Source: Mesocentrotus franciscanus
Taxonomy: Eukaryota > Echinodermata > Echinoidea > Camarodonta > Strongylocentrotidae
Assembly (NCBI GenBank): GCA_037976565.1
Contig: CP137684.1
Span: 17,046,339-17,110,338, forward strand
Direction of reading: 5' to 3'
DNA length: 64,000 nt
The notes under the pieces were generated by a model. It was given only the letters and a program-made list of their open reading frames with translations, made no database searches and was not told the origin of the DNA. Each line of letters begins with the position of its first letter. Position 1 is the first letter of the stretch. Shown here one piece after another: positions 33,626 to 45,490 of the stretch. The translations under genes and the position numbers were made by a program.

Positions 33626-33684
33626 ATCATCATCATCATCCTCCTACTCCTCCTCCTCCTCCTCCTCCTCATCCTCATCATCAA
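33626..33684. repeat. (ATC)n/(CTC)n microsatellite
   Basis: CATCATCATC followed by CTCCTCCTCC and CATCATCA. It is followed directly by a GGTCA-word cluster at 33685-33765 (TGTCCA, TGGTCA, CGGTCA, TGGTCA, TGACCA). Confidence 0.85.
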
Positions 33685-34883
33685 TGTCCATATTGGTCTT
33701 GCTCTCTGTCTGGATTATGGTCACTGCCGGTCATCTCTGGTCATATTGACCACTCTAGCCACTCAATCTGTCTACCTAGATCATCTATATGTCTGCAAGA
33801 TTCTAGAAATGGGATATTTTCACGGTCGGTTGATCTGGGCCCCCTGTGCATTAGCCTTACAGACAAAAGGTCGTTGCCACAGCCATTTAGAGGTACAAAG
33901 ACCTCATTTTGCATGAAGAGTTATGATTGAGAGGAAATATTTAACTCTCAAGGATTTATGGTAATGATATTCATAAACTGCATTTATGTGCAGGTACATG
34001 TGGGCAGGCAAACTATAAATTATCCATACTTCTTTGACTTTGATGATTTGATATCCATAAACCTTGACAGCTGTAAATTTATTCTGCTGAAGAGAAGTTT
34101 ACCTGGCTAATTTTATCACACCTTTTCTCTTCTCTCATTTGGTAATGCCTGTCCAGGAATGAATTTATAAGTAATGGCTTTTAGAAATCGATTTCAAAAG
34201 ATTGCAATTACCACTCTTGCAAACACCACTAATTCATATTGAAAATGATATGATGCAAATTATTCCAGATTAGTTAATTTCAGGTTTCCAGTTAGTGAAC
34301 CCTTCAAAATATCAAATGGGAATTCATAAGCAAAAAATGCATATTTTACCCTCAAGGCATCAATCAATGATCTATTTGCTTACAATTGTACATTTTTGAC
34401 ATTTTGAAATTTATTTGGGATTATTAATTCCTTAGTTCTTGGAAATATGAATCATTCCCAAAAATATATAGACAATGTACTTCAAGTAGGGCTGACTTAT
34501 TTTGTTGTGTTATTGTTGTTTTTTGCTTATTATTATCAGGTAAAAAAATTAATATTTATTTTTTTGGGGCTACTTTTCAAGCTTGTCTGCATAATAATAG
34601 CACTCTAAAATTTGTTTTGCATTGAACTCTATGTAAATTTACGGGGGCTCTTTTATGATTTTCGGGGGCTCTTTTGGGCATTTCGGGGGCAAATTCGCCC
34701 TGAGCCCCCGTGTATTTTTTCACTGATTATTATTATGGATATATTTGTTTTCTTCAGTTTACTCATATTTGTCTTACAATTGTTTCAAATACTGTGTAGT
34801 ATTTTCTTACAAGCACAAAGTGCTTCTTAAATGTCCTGGCTGATTCTGTATTTACGATTTATAATTTTTGTTGTTGATGCCAA
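33685..34883. other. No gene seen; possible LINE-type 3' region at the right
   Basis: AT-rich apart from 34634-34710, where CGGGGGCTCTTTT occurs twice, followed by a GGGGGC...GCCCCC hairpin. The frame at 34612-34830 (RGLFYDFRGLFWAFRG) reflects that short duplication. Confidence 0.4.
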
Positions 34884-34914
34884 ATAAACTGAATTGAATT
34901 GAATTGAATTGAAT
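34884..34914 (+). repeat. AATAAA plus (TGAAT)n tail, probable retroposon 3' end
   Basis: CAAATAAACTGAATTGAATT continues as four GAATT units. A polyadenylation-like AATAAA followed by a short tandem pentamer is typical of L2/CR1-type LINE and related SINE 3' tails. The upstream body is not recognisable, so this is a 5'-truncated fragment at best. Confidence 0.4.
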
Positions 34915-35925
34915 ATTGCATAATTTTCAAAAGATTCCATATCTTATGCATATACAAAATTTTGCACTATTTGTTTTTCTCTCATTTTGAGAATCACCTC
35001 AAACTTTCATGGTTTGGTGGAATTATTTTTGTCCCTTTTGAGAACCTAGATATATCTTAGGATGTGGGTACATTAGCTGTTTGCAGTGGATCCCCGTTTC
35101 TGCGACAGTTATCAAGGGGGCTTGCCTGCTCTATCTCGCCGAATGTAGAATTTGCTTTTCCTGAAAGGAAGCGAAATAGATTCATTTTAGGCTCCACGCT
35201 AATCCCCTTCTTAATGAGCAGATTAAAGTGATTGGAAAGCTGGAATGTCAAGAATACTATGTGACACATTCGAGCTGTTGCCAATTGAGAGATTTAAGGA
35301 TGGTGTCACGCTATGTGAGAAGACAGGTGGTATGAACGCAAAAATGACGCACACAGGATTGCTTGCCATATATACCAAATGATAAGAGCGGGTATACTAT
35401 AGCCTTATAGGGTCACCTGTTTTTGTAGAAATCAATGTGTAGTTCTTATGTTGGAAATAATGTACACTTGAAGTAGAAATATTTTACTTTGATACATACA
35501 GACACACTTTGTATACATTGTATGTCTGTGCTGTAAAATGTTACCCGGAGAATCAAACAATAATTTATGAGAACATCAATTTATGAACTTATTATTGTTG
35601 GTATTGAATAAGTGCTAAAAAGGTCTGAATATTTTTTAAATTGTAAGGTCAAATGACCTTTTCCATTAGAGTTGTGAAAATTAAAGTTTCCCATTGGCTA
35701 TTACGTGCATTTAAGGCTTTAGAAGAATAATTGAAAGCGAAGGATGCCATTATATTTACAATAATGAATTACAGTTGAGAGCTCATCAATGTAAAATGTC
35801 ACAAAAGTACTTATGTCAATATAGATAATATGATATGTTGTGTAATCTAATTCTCCCAGAAAATCAACATGATTCTAACAACACATGCACATTACAGTGG
35901 CGACTTCATTTATGCTTAATTGAAA
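34915..35925. other. No gene seen
   Basis: AT-rich DNA without recognisable motif. Confidence 0.4.
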
Positions 35926-36100
35926 TGGGAGAGGGTGGCACAGACATAAGAAGATGGAGGGAAGGAATGAGGAGGAGGGTAAAGGAGCGGATGAAGAGTG
36001 GGGTGGAGGGGGAGTGGTGGTATGGGGAAGGGGTGGGAACAGGAAATTGGGAGGAAGGAAAGGAGGGGTAACAGAGAGGTCGGTGTGGTAGGGGACATGC
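35926..36100. repeat. Purine-rich (GGA-type) tract
   Basis: G-rich purine sequence with GGGG tracts (GGGGAAGGGGTGGGAA near 36024), able to form G-quadruplexes on the plus strand. Overlapping minus frames rich in Pro/Ser/His are artefacts. Confidence 0.8.
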
Positions 36101-36130
36101 ACGGGGAAAGGGAATAGGAAAAGATATATA

Positions 36131-36593
36131 CAACACAAATTGCCAAGATGGTTATCAGTTTGTGACGTCATGTCCTCACAACTTATCAATTGCTTTATAT
36201 AGTTTAATCCCATTAATTTCCCTTTTTATCCCCCAAAACTTGGATTTCCCCATGTCTTTGCCCAGGTTATATGATTTGTATCATATTGCGTGCATGACAT
36301 TTCCCAAAAATATATTACTAACAATCTAACTTGGATGCTGATGTGAAGAAATAAGATTCTTAGGGTGAAAATAGGAAATTTATATTATCAATATAAAGAA
36401 AATAATTAGTGGATAGTGAGGACCATAGTGAGTGAGTTGCCAATTTGTGTAGTGATTTTCAAAGTTTTTCATGTCATTAAAAATTCATAACTTTCTTACT
36501 AGTTATCCGATTTTGCTCAAACTTTTTTTGATTGGTTTGTCTGATTTTTCTGGTTCTATTGAAAGTAAGTTATTTTTGGAGTGGACTTGGGCT
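36131..36593 (-). mobile_element. G-family TTAA element, copy 2 (truncated, internally deleted)
   Basis: In reverse orientation it matches G1 (56382-57148) from the CAACACAAATTGCCAAG region to the terminus GGAGTGGACTTGGGCT, followed by TTAT, a TTAA target with one change. The distal arm is missing, and about 150 internal bases present in G1 (56676-56830) are absent. It carries TGACGTCA at 36163-36170. The right terminus directly abuts the 30-bp minisatellite. Confidence 0.8.
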
Positions 36594-36597
36594 TTAT

Positions 36598-36832
36598 GCA
36601 TCTATCTTTCCCATTACGCAAAGGTGTGTATCTTTCTTCCCCACTACACAAAGGTTTGCATCTATCTTCACCATTATGCAAAGGTTTGCATCTATCTTCC
36701 CCATTATGCTTCCCCACTACTCAAAGGTTTGCATCTATCTTTCCCATTACGCAAAGGTATGCATCTATCTTTCCCATTACGCAAAGGTGTGTATCTTCCT
36801 TCCCATTACTCAAAGGTGTGTAACTTTCCTCC
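36598..36832. repeat. 30-bp minisatellite, about 7.5 units
   Basis: The consensus unit starts GCATCTATCTTTCCCATTAC and ends GCAAAGGTAT. Most units are exactly 30 bases; the fourth carries an extra partial duplication of 13 bases and the seventh is 29. Because 30 is divisible by three, all three plus frames stay open (80-133 residues, e.g. repeated CIYLPHYAKV), which is not evidence for a protein. Confidence 0.9.
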
Positions 36833-37612
36833 TCTGTCTCGTTCTCATCTAAAAGGCTGGAAGGGAGTCTAAGGGATTGCTGTGTCTTGCCAACTGTAAT
36901 GCCATTGGCCGCTATCTTTAGTGGAGGAAAATGTGCAGGCTGAATTAGCATATGTGCTTCAGTTTCAAGGACAAATATATTCCTTAGGCACAGATGAGAT
37001 GGAAGTAGAGTTATTTCTCATCCACAGACCCTTTGCAGAGTAACAAAATTAATTATTATTTGCAATGGAGATTTGGGGGCCTGTCAGTTTTTGAGAAAAC
37101 CCTGATTTTGTTTTTTACTGATATCAGAAGATGAGCACTTTTTCAATACCTGACTGTAGATTATCTTGTGACATAGTGGTACAATATGTTGCTATCTGAA
37201 GATATGTTAAGTAAATGCACCATCACTCTGCATTTTTCCATGGTTTAGCACAATATCTCTGCCCTTTCCAGTAGCTGTTTGGTGATTTTATATTCATTTA
37301 TCCTATCCAACTGAATGCAGTAAGAAGCAAATTCTGGCCTAGAATTTGAATGTTGTAGATCTACATTGGATACAATTTGTTTGTAAGAATTACAAGTTTG
37401 ATTCACCTTTTTAGATATTTAAAGGTAACCTATACTTTTATTATGTAACATTTTTACATCAAATAATTAAAACTAATAAACGTGCCCCCTGGACATTCAA
37501 TATTGATGATTTTTTTCTAAAACTGGTGGTAAAAACTGTCCTTTTTACAACACTTTTGTTTTTCGAAACCTGATATGCTTCAACATCATGTAGACTTGCA
37601 TTGCTATAGCTG
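36833..37612. other. No gene seen
   Basis: AT-rich DNA. TTAA|AGGTAACCTATACTTTT near 37420 looks like a lone TTAA-type terminus, but no partner was found. Confidence 0.35.
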
Positions 37613-37618
37613 AGCTTC

Positions 37619-38339
37619 TAGGGACACTGATTTTCCGTTTCAAAAAAAGGCCTTTTCCGTTTCAGAAAATCAGGAATTCCGTTTAAAATGGGCTGAAAAA
37701 CAGAAATTCCGTTTTGCCATAGACTTTGTACACATGAAAAAGCTGAAATTCCGTTTACATAAGATTTGCATACAAACATGCTAGAGATCTAGACGAACAT
37801 TTCAGTCTTGGTTGTCACGTCAGCGATAGATCGATTTTAGGCGCACATGCCAGCCCCTTTTTCAAACTGTACATCAGCGTGTGTACAATCTCGCCGCACC
37901 TACCGCTCGCTGCTGGCGTGTACATTGTATGTGCCTAGTATTACGTCTACGTAATACTAGGCGCACACGCCAGCCCCTTTACTAATATTGTGCTGAACTG
38001 TGCATGTGTACGGCAATCTCGCCTTACACTTCGTGGCCGCATGCGCGCCTAGCTGGCATAATAGGATCGAGTTTTGTGTCAAACAAAATGGCAGCGCCCT
38101 GTCTCCAAAGAATCTGACGAATATCGCTAAATATTCGGAGTTATTAACCATGATATTAGGCCCGATATTTTTCACTGCATAACGAATGACGAATCACAAA
38201 AATAGTGTAAGTTTTACGATTTTCTCCTTGAAAAAAGGGTTTTCCGCGATTTTCCGTTCGGAATTGCATTTTCCGTTTCAAATGGTCATTTCCGTGAATT
38301 CCGTCCGTTTTCCGTGATCGCGGAAAATCAGTGTCCCTA
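37619..38339. mobile_element. Terminal-inverted-repeat element P, 6-bp target duplication
   Basis: TAGGGACACTGATTTTCCG at the left and CGGAAAATCAGTGTCCCTA at the right form an 18-19 bp perfect inverted repeat. AGCTTC flanks both sides (37613-37618 and 38340-38345). TTTTCCGT words crowd both subterminal regions. The centre has a partial duplication (GCGCACATGCCAGCCCCTTT / GCGCACACGCCAGCCCCTTT) and a 28-base hairpin at 37938-37966. TAGGG ends suggest hAT, but that family normally gives an 8-bp duplication. Frames inside show no transposase. Confidence 0.8.
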
Positions 38340-38345
38340 AGCTTC

Positions 38346-39030
38346 CTATGTTTGTACAGTAGGTTAATATCAAACCCTATTGGCACCTCAAAGCGCCGGA
38401 GACACAACACACTGGTCAGTACAGTGCTAATTTTGCCACTTTTGACCATCTGCCTGCCTCGCATTCGAGGATTTTTACAGGCAGCAACCAAGTTAGTCTG
38501 CTCTTCAATTTATGCTGTCTATTATCTTGCTTGTCTCGTACGGCAACAGCCTAAAAAGGGCATAAATGATTGCAATTTCACCGATTTAATCCCCTTCTGG
38601 CTTTCACTGATCAGATGAATCATTAAAAAAGAAAAAAAATTATGATATTTATTGTGCACTCATATGCTTTGAAAATTGGAAGTTTCATCAGTAAATTATA
38701 CTAATTGTAAATGAACAAAGTTCGAATGAAGATACGTCTTTTCTGTTTTACTTTTAGGTATATTGTGAGTCAACTTTGCTTAGATTTTTTCATATATAGA
38801 TATGCTTACAGGCTGCACATATGGTAGAATTTGAGCATCTGTTTTATCATTACAGGGATGGAATATTGTTTCAGGGATATAAAGGGTATATCTGCATCCG
38901 CTGCAGGCGTGTCATCAACACATAAACTGATGACGAAATAAGAATTGCGAAAACGAGCTGCCAGTGCCATGAAAAATACATCAGCCATGCTGTTTTTCCC
39001 ATCGAGCACACTCCATGCACACATACACTG
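38346..39030. other. No gene seen
   Basis: AT-rich DNA; short frames only. Confidence 0.4.
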
Positions 39031-39250
39031 CACCTGACTATAGGCGATGCACACATTAGCAGCACACTGGCATACCAGAGCACACACAGAGACAGAGAGT
39101 CTGTGCACATCCCACACTCACACACACACACACACTTTGGCAAACATTACACACCCATGCCCGAAGCCCGCACACTTGATAAGCACATTGAAGTGCTGTA
39201 TAAGCCCAGTGGAGCACACTTGGTATACACACACAGTACACTATTGAACA
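39031..39250. repeat. CACA-rich degenerate array
   Basis: GCACAC/CACACT words and a (CA)n run at 39113-39136. Overlapping His/Thr/Cys-rich frames on both strands (39047-39298) are translations of this. Confidence 0.7.
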
Positions 39251-39490
39251 CAGGCTGTGTGTATTACAAGACTCACTGAGATTTGCACAGTGCCTCAATT
39301 GCCGAGCATGCAGTGTGAGTTGTAAGAAAATTGTCTTGATTTGCAGACCCTAATTGTTGTATTAGCAACCAATATCCTTTCTTTTTATAATAATTCTGGT
39401 GAGGTTTTATAATAAGCACAATGTGTTATGCTTTTGTAATCATGTCAGAAGCACTGATATCCCAAATAATGATATTCATACGATTCTTGT

Positions 39491-39493
<3 letters not shown>

Positions 39494-39526
<33 letters not shown>

Positions 39527-39528
39527 GA
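39494..39528. repeat. (TC)n microsatellite
   Basis: About 16 CT units with a TTT interruption. Confidence 0.9.
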
Positions 39529-39761
39529 CTTTCCAGATTCAGAGATCTGTCATGATTTGTGAAGTGATAATTGAATTATAAAACTAATCACTGTCGGGTT
39601 ACTAAAATGTCTCTGTGCTGATGACTCTAAAGGAATTTTAAAATGAACTATAACAACGATCACAAGTACAGAATATACTTGGACCTCGTAAATTTGACCT
39701 AGAGACGTAGATTGCATCGATGAGATTTAAGTTTTACACCAATTAAATTGTAAAGAGACTA

Positions 39762-40000
39762 AGAGAGGGATTGAGAGGGAGAGAGAGAGAGAGAGAGAGG
39801 GGGACAGGGAAAGGCTGTAAGAATAAGAGAAGAAGGAAGAGTAGGAGAGAGAGAAAACAAGATAGAGGTACAGATAGACAGAGACAGACAGACAGACAGA
39901 GAGAGAGGGAGTGATACATTTGGAGAGACAGACAGACAAAAAGACAGACAGACAGATGAAAAAGAGAGGGAGTGATAAATTTGGAGAGAGAGAGAGAAAC
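39762..40000. repeat. (GA)n/(GACA)n array
   Basis: GAGAGA with GACAGACAGA islands. Minus-strand Leu/Ser frames of 102-123 residues are artefacts. Confidence 0.9.
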
Positions 40001-40427
40001 GGGAGTGTGCATTTGAGTCTTAGAAATAACAACACACTTCAGAATTCGTGTACATACGAGCTCGTTGAGTTTGCGCAAATAAGGCCAGCGCTGACTTGAC
40101 CAACGTTTCTTCACCCAGATATGGATGACCTTAAACGTCGTTCAAGAAAGCGCTCCAATGTCTGGCATAACTCAGTATCACAATTTGATGGAAGGCGATT
40201 GTCTCAAATTAAAGGTAGAGAAGAGGTCTGTTCTTATAGTGATATGTTTTGTCTTGATGTACTGGCGTAGCTTGTTGGACGATATCAAAGAAAAGCTTCA
40301 TTTTATAAAGTTTATTCTGTCACAGAGTCATGGACTTATGTGAACTCTTTTCCTCTTTTAAGATTTTTTGTTTTTATTTTATCCTTCAGAACCTGAAGCT
40401 TGTTCAAAAAGTTCTAACAACAACAGC
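40001..40427. other. No gene seen
   Basis: Unique-looking sequence between two simple repeats. The 72-residue frame at 40125-40343 has no recognisable motif. Confidence 0.4.
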
Positions 40428-40838
<411 letters not shown>

Positions 40839-41892
40839 TATTGATAATAGTAAAGAAACAAAGCCATAATATAATCCGAGACATAATTCATTCATGAAAA
40901 TAACCCCATTGAAAGACCTTTTATCAACCTGAAAGAATTGAGATATGCATACAAAACTCAAAGAATACAAACATAACACTCTCTCATCAAAAAGATTTTG
41001 TTATCTAGGAGTAGAAATCTCAACTGATTTTTCTTTTTTTATGGCTTCCCTCTTCCTTATCCACTTCCTTCCTGAGCATTTTATCTCTCTGCTACTCATG
41101 TTTCCTCGTACTAAGTGTAGTGGTGAGATTGTTTTAAGTTTTTTACTCTTTTTTATAAATAGTGATAAGGGGTGCATTATTATAATTGTTTGTGTTTGTG
41201 TTTTTTTGCAATCGGACCACTGTAAAACCATATTTTTTGCAACACGCAACTTTTGTATTAAAGTTGCATATCCTTTGTCTTAGTTGTGAGATTCGTAAGT
41301 TTTGTTTAACTGAATTTGAATAAACAATGAATGTACTACTTTTCTTTAGTCGGACTACAGTAAAAGCAGAAACCATTGCATTGTAAGATTTTGAGAGTTA
41401 ATTGGAATAATGAGACCACTGTAAAACGAGAATAATTCTGGACATTCTGGAACAAAAAACAGCTCCTAATAAAACAAAAACAAAGTTTTCTCACATGTTT
41501 AGTGCTAAAAGTAATCTCAAAAAGTCTCTGAGACCCCCTTGAAAGAAAAAAATAGTGTTCTCACATTCTTTAGGCATTTAGATAGAGTATTTCAATTAGG
41601 GGGTGCTCAGTTTGAGACTGGTGTAACTAAGATTTGCTAATTGTGTTACAATGTGCTGGCTGATCCCCCACCATTACATGTGCCACGTGACATACCAGTA
41701 GGTATGAGCCATGTCCTTATGTTGAACTTTTGTTGACCTTTTTGACCTCTTGATGGCCCTGATTGTAGAACCACAAACCAAGGTGACTGGCTGGCTGGTA
41801 GAGGGAACTTTCATGTTCTATTTTGAGTTGGAGGTCTGGAGTAAGGGGTTCAACATTTAATAAAGGCACTTCACACCTGAAGACTTCCTTCA
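40839..41892. other. No gene seen; three copies of a short phrase
   Basis: GGACCACTGTAAAA (41215), GGACTACAGTAAAA (41350) and AGACCACTGTAAAA (41411) are near copies in the same orientation. Frames here (61-112 residues) show no domain. Confidence 0.4.
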
Positions 41893-42247
41893 GGTGAATT
41901 GTCGTTTGGTCTACAACCAGTTCGTCTACTACCCAATTAGTCTATTCCCATATGGTTTACACCCAGCCCTTCAAATATCCATATGGTCTCCTAATCATTT
42001 TGTCTACATATCATTTGGTCTAATGACCATTTAGGCTATTAGTCATTTGGTCTAATTTCCATATGGTCTTATCTCCAATTAGTCTACTACACATTCAGTC
42101 TATTGTTCATTTAGTGTAATAACCAGTTTGTCTAATTCCCAGTTTGTCTGATGCCCATTTCGTCTACCATCCATAAGGTGTAATAATCATTTGATGATTA
42201 TTATTATTTATGATTAAAACTGGTTGTAGACCAAACGGCAATAAACC
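41893..42247. mobile_element. F-family Mutator-like MITE, copy 1
   Basis: The left end GGTGAATTGTCGTTTGGTCT and the inverted right end, AGACCAAACGGCAATAAACC, are flanked by the 9-base duplication CTTCCTTCA (41884-41892 and 42248-42256). The interior is a chain of about 15 degenerate units of about 20 bases, roughly TTTGGTCTAATNNCCA. A 9-bp duplication with terminal inverted repeats fits the Mutator (MULE) group. No coding capacity was seen. Confidence 0.8.
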
Positions 42248-42256
42248 CTTCCTTCA

Positions 42257-42655
42257 TTCACTGTGAAAAGTTGAAAAAGTAAAACAGTAAGTAACTGTTT
42301 GGTGATTTTTTATTTTTGGGGGGCTGTATTGAATAGTCATCTCTAAGTGTTCTGGAAATCAAACAGACAATTTTAACATATTCTTGTGTAGTTAAACAAT
42401 TTGGGCTTTAAAAAAAACAAATTTAAAAGAAACACTGTCTCTTTCATAAAAGAAATACTTCCTTTCAAGCAGTTTTGTCTTACAAAAGTAGCTTTGCCCA
42501 ATATAGTCCTTAGCTTTTTTTAAAGGTGTTTGCATGATTCAACCACTTAATTATTTTCTCACACAAAAAAAAAAGTTTTGGACTCTATTTCCAAGTCATT
42601 CCTCGACTGACTGACTGGGATGGCTGTTTGTATGTCTGCCAGTCTGTCTTTCATT
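42257..42655. other. No gene seen
   Basis: AT-rich spacer with homopolymer A and T runs. Confidence 0.4.
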
Positions 42656-42782
42656 TATCCACACCCTCCATCCTCTCTCCCTCTCTTTCTATCCCTCTCT
42701 CTCTCTCCCTCTCTCTCTCCCTCTCTCTCCCTCCACCCCTACCTCCATCTCTTTCTCACTCTCCCTCTCTCCATCTTCGGTC
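42656..42782. repeat. (CT)n-rich tract
   Basis: CTCTCTCCCT repeats with ACC interruptions. The 60-residue Ser/Pro/Leu frame is an artefact. Confidence 0.85.
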
Positions 42783-42865
42783 AGACTATTTTATGACTCA
42801 CAGAATGTAACAGGCATGGTCTACAAGTGTTTCGTATTGTGAGTCATATATCTACAACCGCTTAT

Positions 42866-43281
42866 GAGTGCATTCAATCAACACTTTTTCACCCTAGAAT
42901 CACGGTTTTCAAAGACGTTTAGTTGGAAACACGGTTGCGTTCAAGCGATTTTTCGTCGGTCGTAAAAATAAACGTGTTTCAAAACACAAACATGAAACGC
43001 TGAAAAAGATGCGTTTTGTATCATGATTCTGCAGAATCATGGTCGCTAAAATTTGCTTGAACGAACGGAGATCTCAATCATGATTCTATGACGTCGTTAT
43101 CTATTATATATATTATCACTAGCTATTTCTATTCTTCCTGGGTGGGCTTGAAATGAGCGAGAATCAGCGTTGATGGAAAATCGCTTGAACGATCTCCCGC
43201 AGTAACCGTGTTTTGTATCGGCGTTTTGATTTGTGATTCATGTTTGTGATTCTAGCTTCAAAAAATCGCTTGAACGCACCC
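42866..43281 (+). mobile_element. A-family element, copy 2
   Basis: Near full-length relative of A1 in the same orientation. The left end GAGTGCATTCAATCAACA is diverged; the right end CGCTTGAACGCACCC is intact and followed by TTA. The CRE-like word has decayed to TGACGTCG. The internal segment GTAACCGTGTTTTGTATCGG and most of the rest align with A1. Confidence 0.8.
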
Positions 43282-43284
43282 TTA

Positions 43285-45095
43285 GACAAGTGATCACGAG
43301 AGAAGTCAGAATGATTGTTAATGCTTGCTTGGATCTAACCACAACAATTTATTCAATTGCCTTATTCACTAATTAAATCGATTAGTAATTAGCTGTATGG
43401 AAGACAACTCCATGAATTGGTGTTAGCTTGTAATCATTTAGACAGATCAGAATGCACTAAATAATTTAGTGACATCCCTATTTATATAAACTGTTGGGCA
43501 GAGGTATAATTCATAGAGCTACTCTCGTTTCCCCTTTTTAAAATTTAACCCTTGTTCAGCATCTCTCCACATCCTTCTCTCTTTTTTTCTCACTTTCTAT
43601 ATTTCCCCCATTCACATCTCCTCGTGCTCTTTCACCTGTTTATCAAAAATCTCTTACAGGTATTTTTTTCCCTTTTCTTTTCTCTCCCATCTTATAGTTT
43701 ATTCACCTACTTCAAGTCATTGACATTGGTCTTTTAACCCTCAAATGAAATTGAATTTTCTTCTCTATCATGACAGAAAAAAAATCTTTCATCCTTCATT
43801 ATAAAACTCAATGTACAATATAATATGTTGTTGAAACAGTTTGAAAAATAGAATAAACAAAACCATACTTAATGCTAGCCTTAATCATGTTAACAATGTA
43901 ACACTATAATGTTTACCTCAATCAACAGTGTGCACTGTGCTAGATTTAATACACTTCATCAAATCAATTCCAGAAATCACAGAATTAGATTATTAAACCA
44001 CAGGTGGAATTTGAAGAGAGTCTTTTCTCTGTGCCGACCAAAGCACCTTGGCGGTTACCTCTTTTCTTTTGATGTTTTCAAGAATACCCTCTTTTTATTG
44101 TATCATCACCATGTTGGGTGCGTTCTCACTGCAACAAACCTTCGAGAAGTTGATGTGATTTATTTACTAAAGAATTTGTTCCTCTTCAAAGTACAGGCAG
44201 ATGGTGCTAACTACCCAGATAAGTAAAATAAAATGTGCTTTCATCTTTCTGAAATTCATCTGCTGAGAGTCAGTAGTTCAGGAGGATATTAACTCAGACA
44301 ATCTCTCAGAAGGACCTGATGACTGTTTTATACCAACATACCTTTTACATGTGACCTAATTTTCTAAATTTCTTCCCATCTAAATTTGTTGAATATCTTA
44401 TTATAGGAAATTCATTTATTCATATTATTATTGTAAAGGTTACTTGGGGGGCTTGGTGATTCTTTATTAAAAGTATACTTGTAAGACTGAATGCAATAAG
44501 TAGGGCAATGTAAAATGAGATCATTTAAGTACAATAAAGTTGCATTGTTTTCAATAGTTTAAGAATTCATCATTCCCTAAATGTAAATCAAGTTGATGAC
44601 TTCTGTGATAAATCAACTTTTCATATTATTCACTGATTAGTAACAATGTGTTCTTTTCCTCCAACTTATCCAATGACTGGAAGTTCTTTCTTCCACAAGG
44701 TTTATTTTTGTGAAGTTTCATGTAAATGTGCATGTGTCTACTCCAGCAATTGTACTTTTTCCTTTTCTGTCCTCTTCATTATATGCATGGCTCTAATTAT
44801 CCTTATTTCTCATTTATCGCCGATTGTTAAACCTGAAGAGAAAAAAACCTGAAAATGAAAAGTGGAGAGAGAGAGAGGAAACCTTTACCTGTTGATCTGT
44901 AACCTTGAGGTGCTCTGGCCGCTGCTATTTTTATTTTTCACCAAAGTTATGTGATCTTGAAAAAGTACAAGTTGCTGGTAATAGGAAAAGAGTTAGAAAG
45001 TGGTTCATTTGAGTTCCATTGAGGTTGTTCGCCCCACGAGGGAGGGCTTGTTTGGTTTTGGTTGCTCATGGCCTGTTTTGTCTGGCTATCTGTCT
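43285..45095. other. No gene seen
   Basis: AT-rich DNA. The 105-residue plus frame at 43909-44226 is not simple-sequence but shows no domain I recognise, and its codon composition looks like its surroundings. Confidence 0.4.
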
Positions 45096-45490
45096 AGAGA
45101 GAGAGAGAGAGAGAGAGCGAGGAAGAGAGAGAGTGGGAGAGAAAGGGACGGAAGGAGGTAGGGAAGGAGGGAGAGAGAGAGAGAGAGAAAGAGGGGGGAA
45201 GAGAGAGAGAGAGGGGAAGAAAGAGAGTGGGGAAGAAAGTGGGAGAGAAAGGGACGTAAGGAGGTAGGGAAGGAGGGAGAGAGGGGGAAGAGAGAGATAT
45301 ATATAATAGAGAGAGAGGGAAAGAAAGAGAGTGGGTGAGAAATATAGAGGGAGAGAGAGTGGGGGAGTGGGAAGGAATGGGAGGGAGAGAGATATATATA
45401 TATATATAGAGAGAGAAATAGACAGAGAGAGAGAGAGAGACAGACAGAAATGAAGGAGGGAGGAAGGGAGAGAGAGGGAGAGAGAGATTT
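45096..45490. repeat. Purine-rich (GA)n/(GGA)n array with internal duplication
   Basis: GAGAGAAAGGGACG(G/T)AAGGAGGTAGGGAAGGAGGGAGAGA occurs twice, at about 45136 and 45243, showing a tandem duplication of about 107 bases within the array. (TA)n islands occur near 45297 and 45392. The 137-residue minus frame is an artefact. Confidence 0.9.

Noticed and set aside
36471..36951. Overlapping ORFs resembling a repeat protein (YAKVCIYLPH units)
   Set aside because: The 30-base minisatellite is divisible by three, so all three plus frames are open. No start context or non-repeat domain.
43909..44226. 105-residue plus ORF as a gene
   Set aside because: No recognisable domain, ordinary AT-rich composition, and no evidence beyond an open frame.
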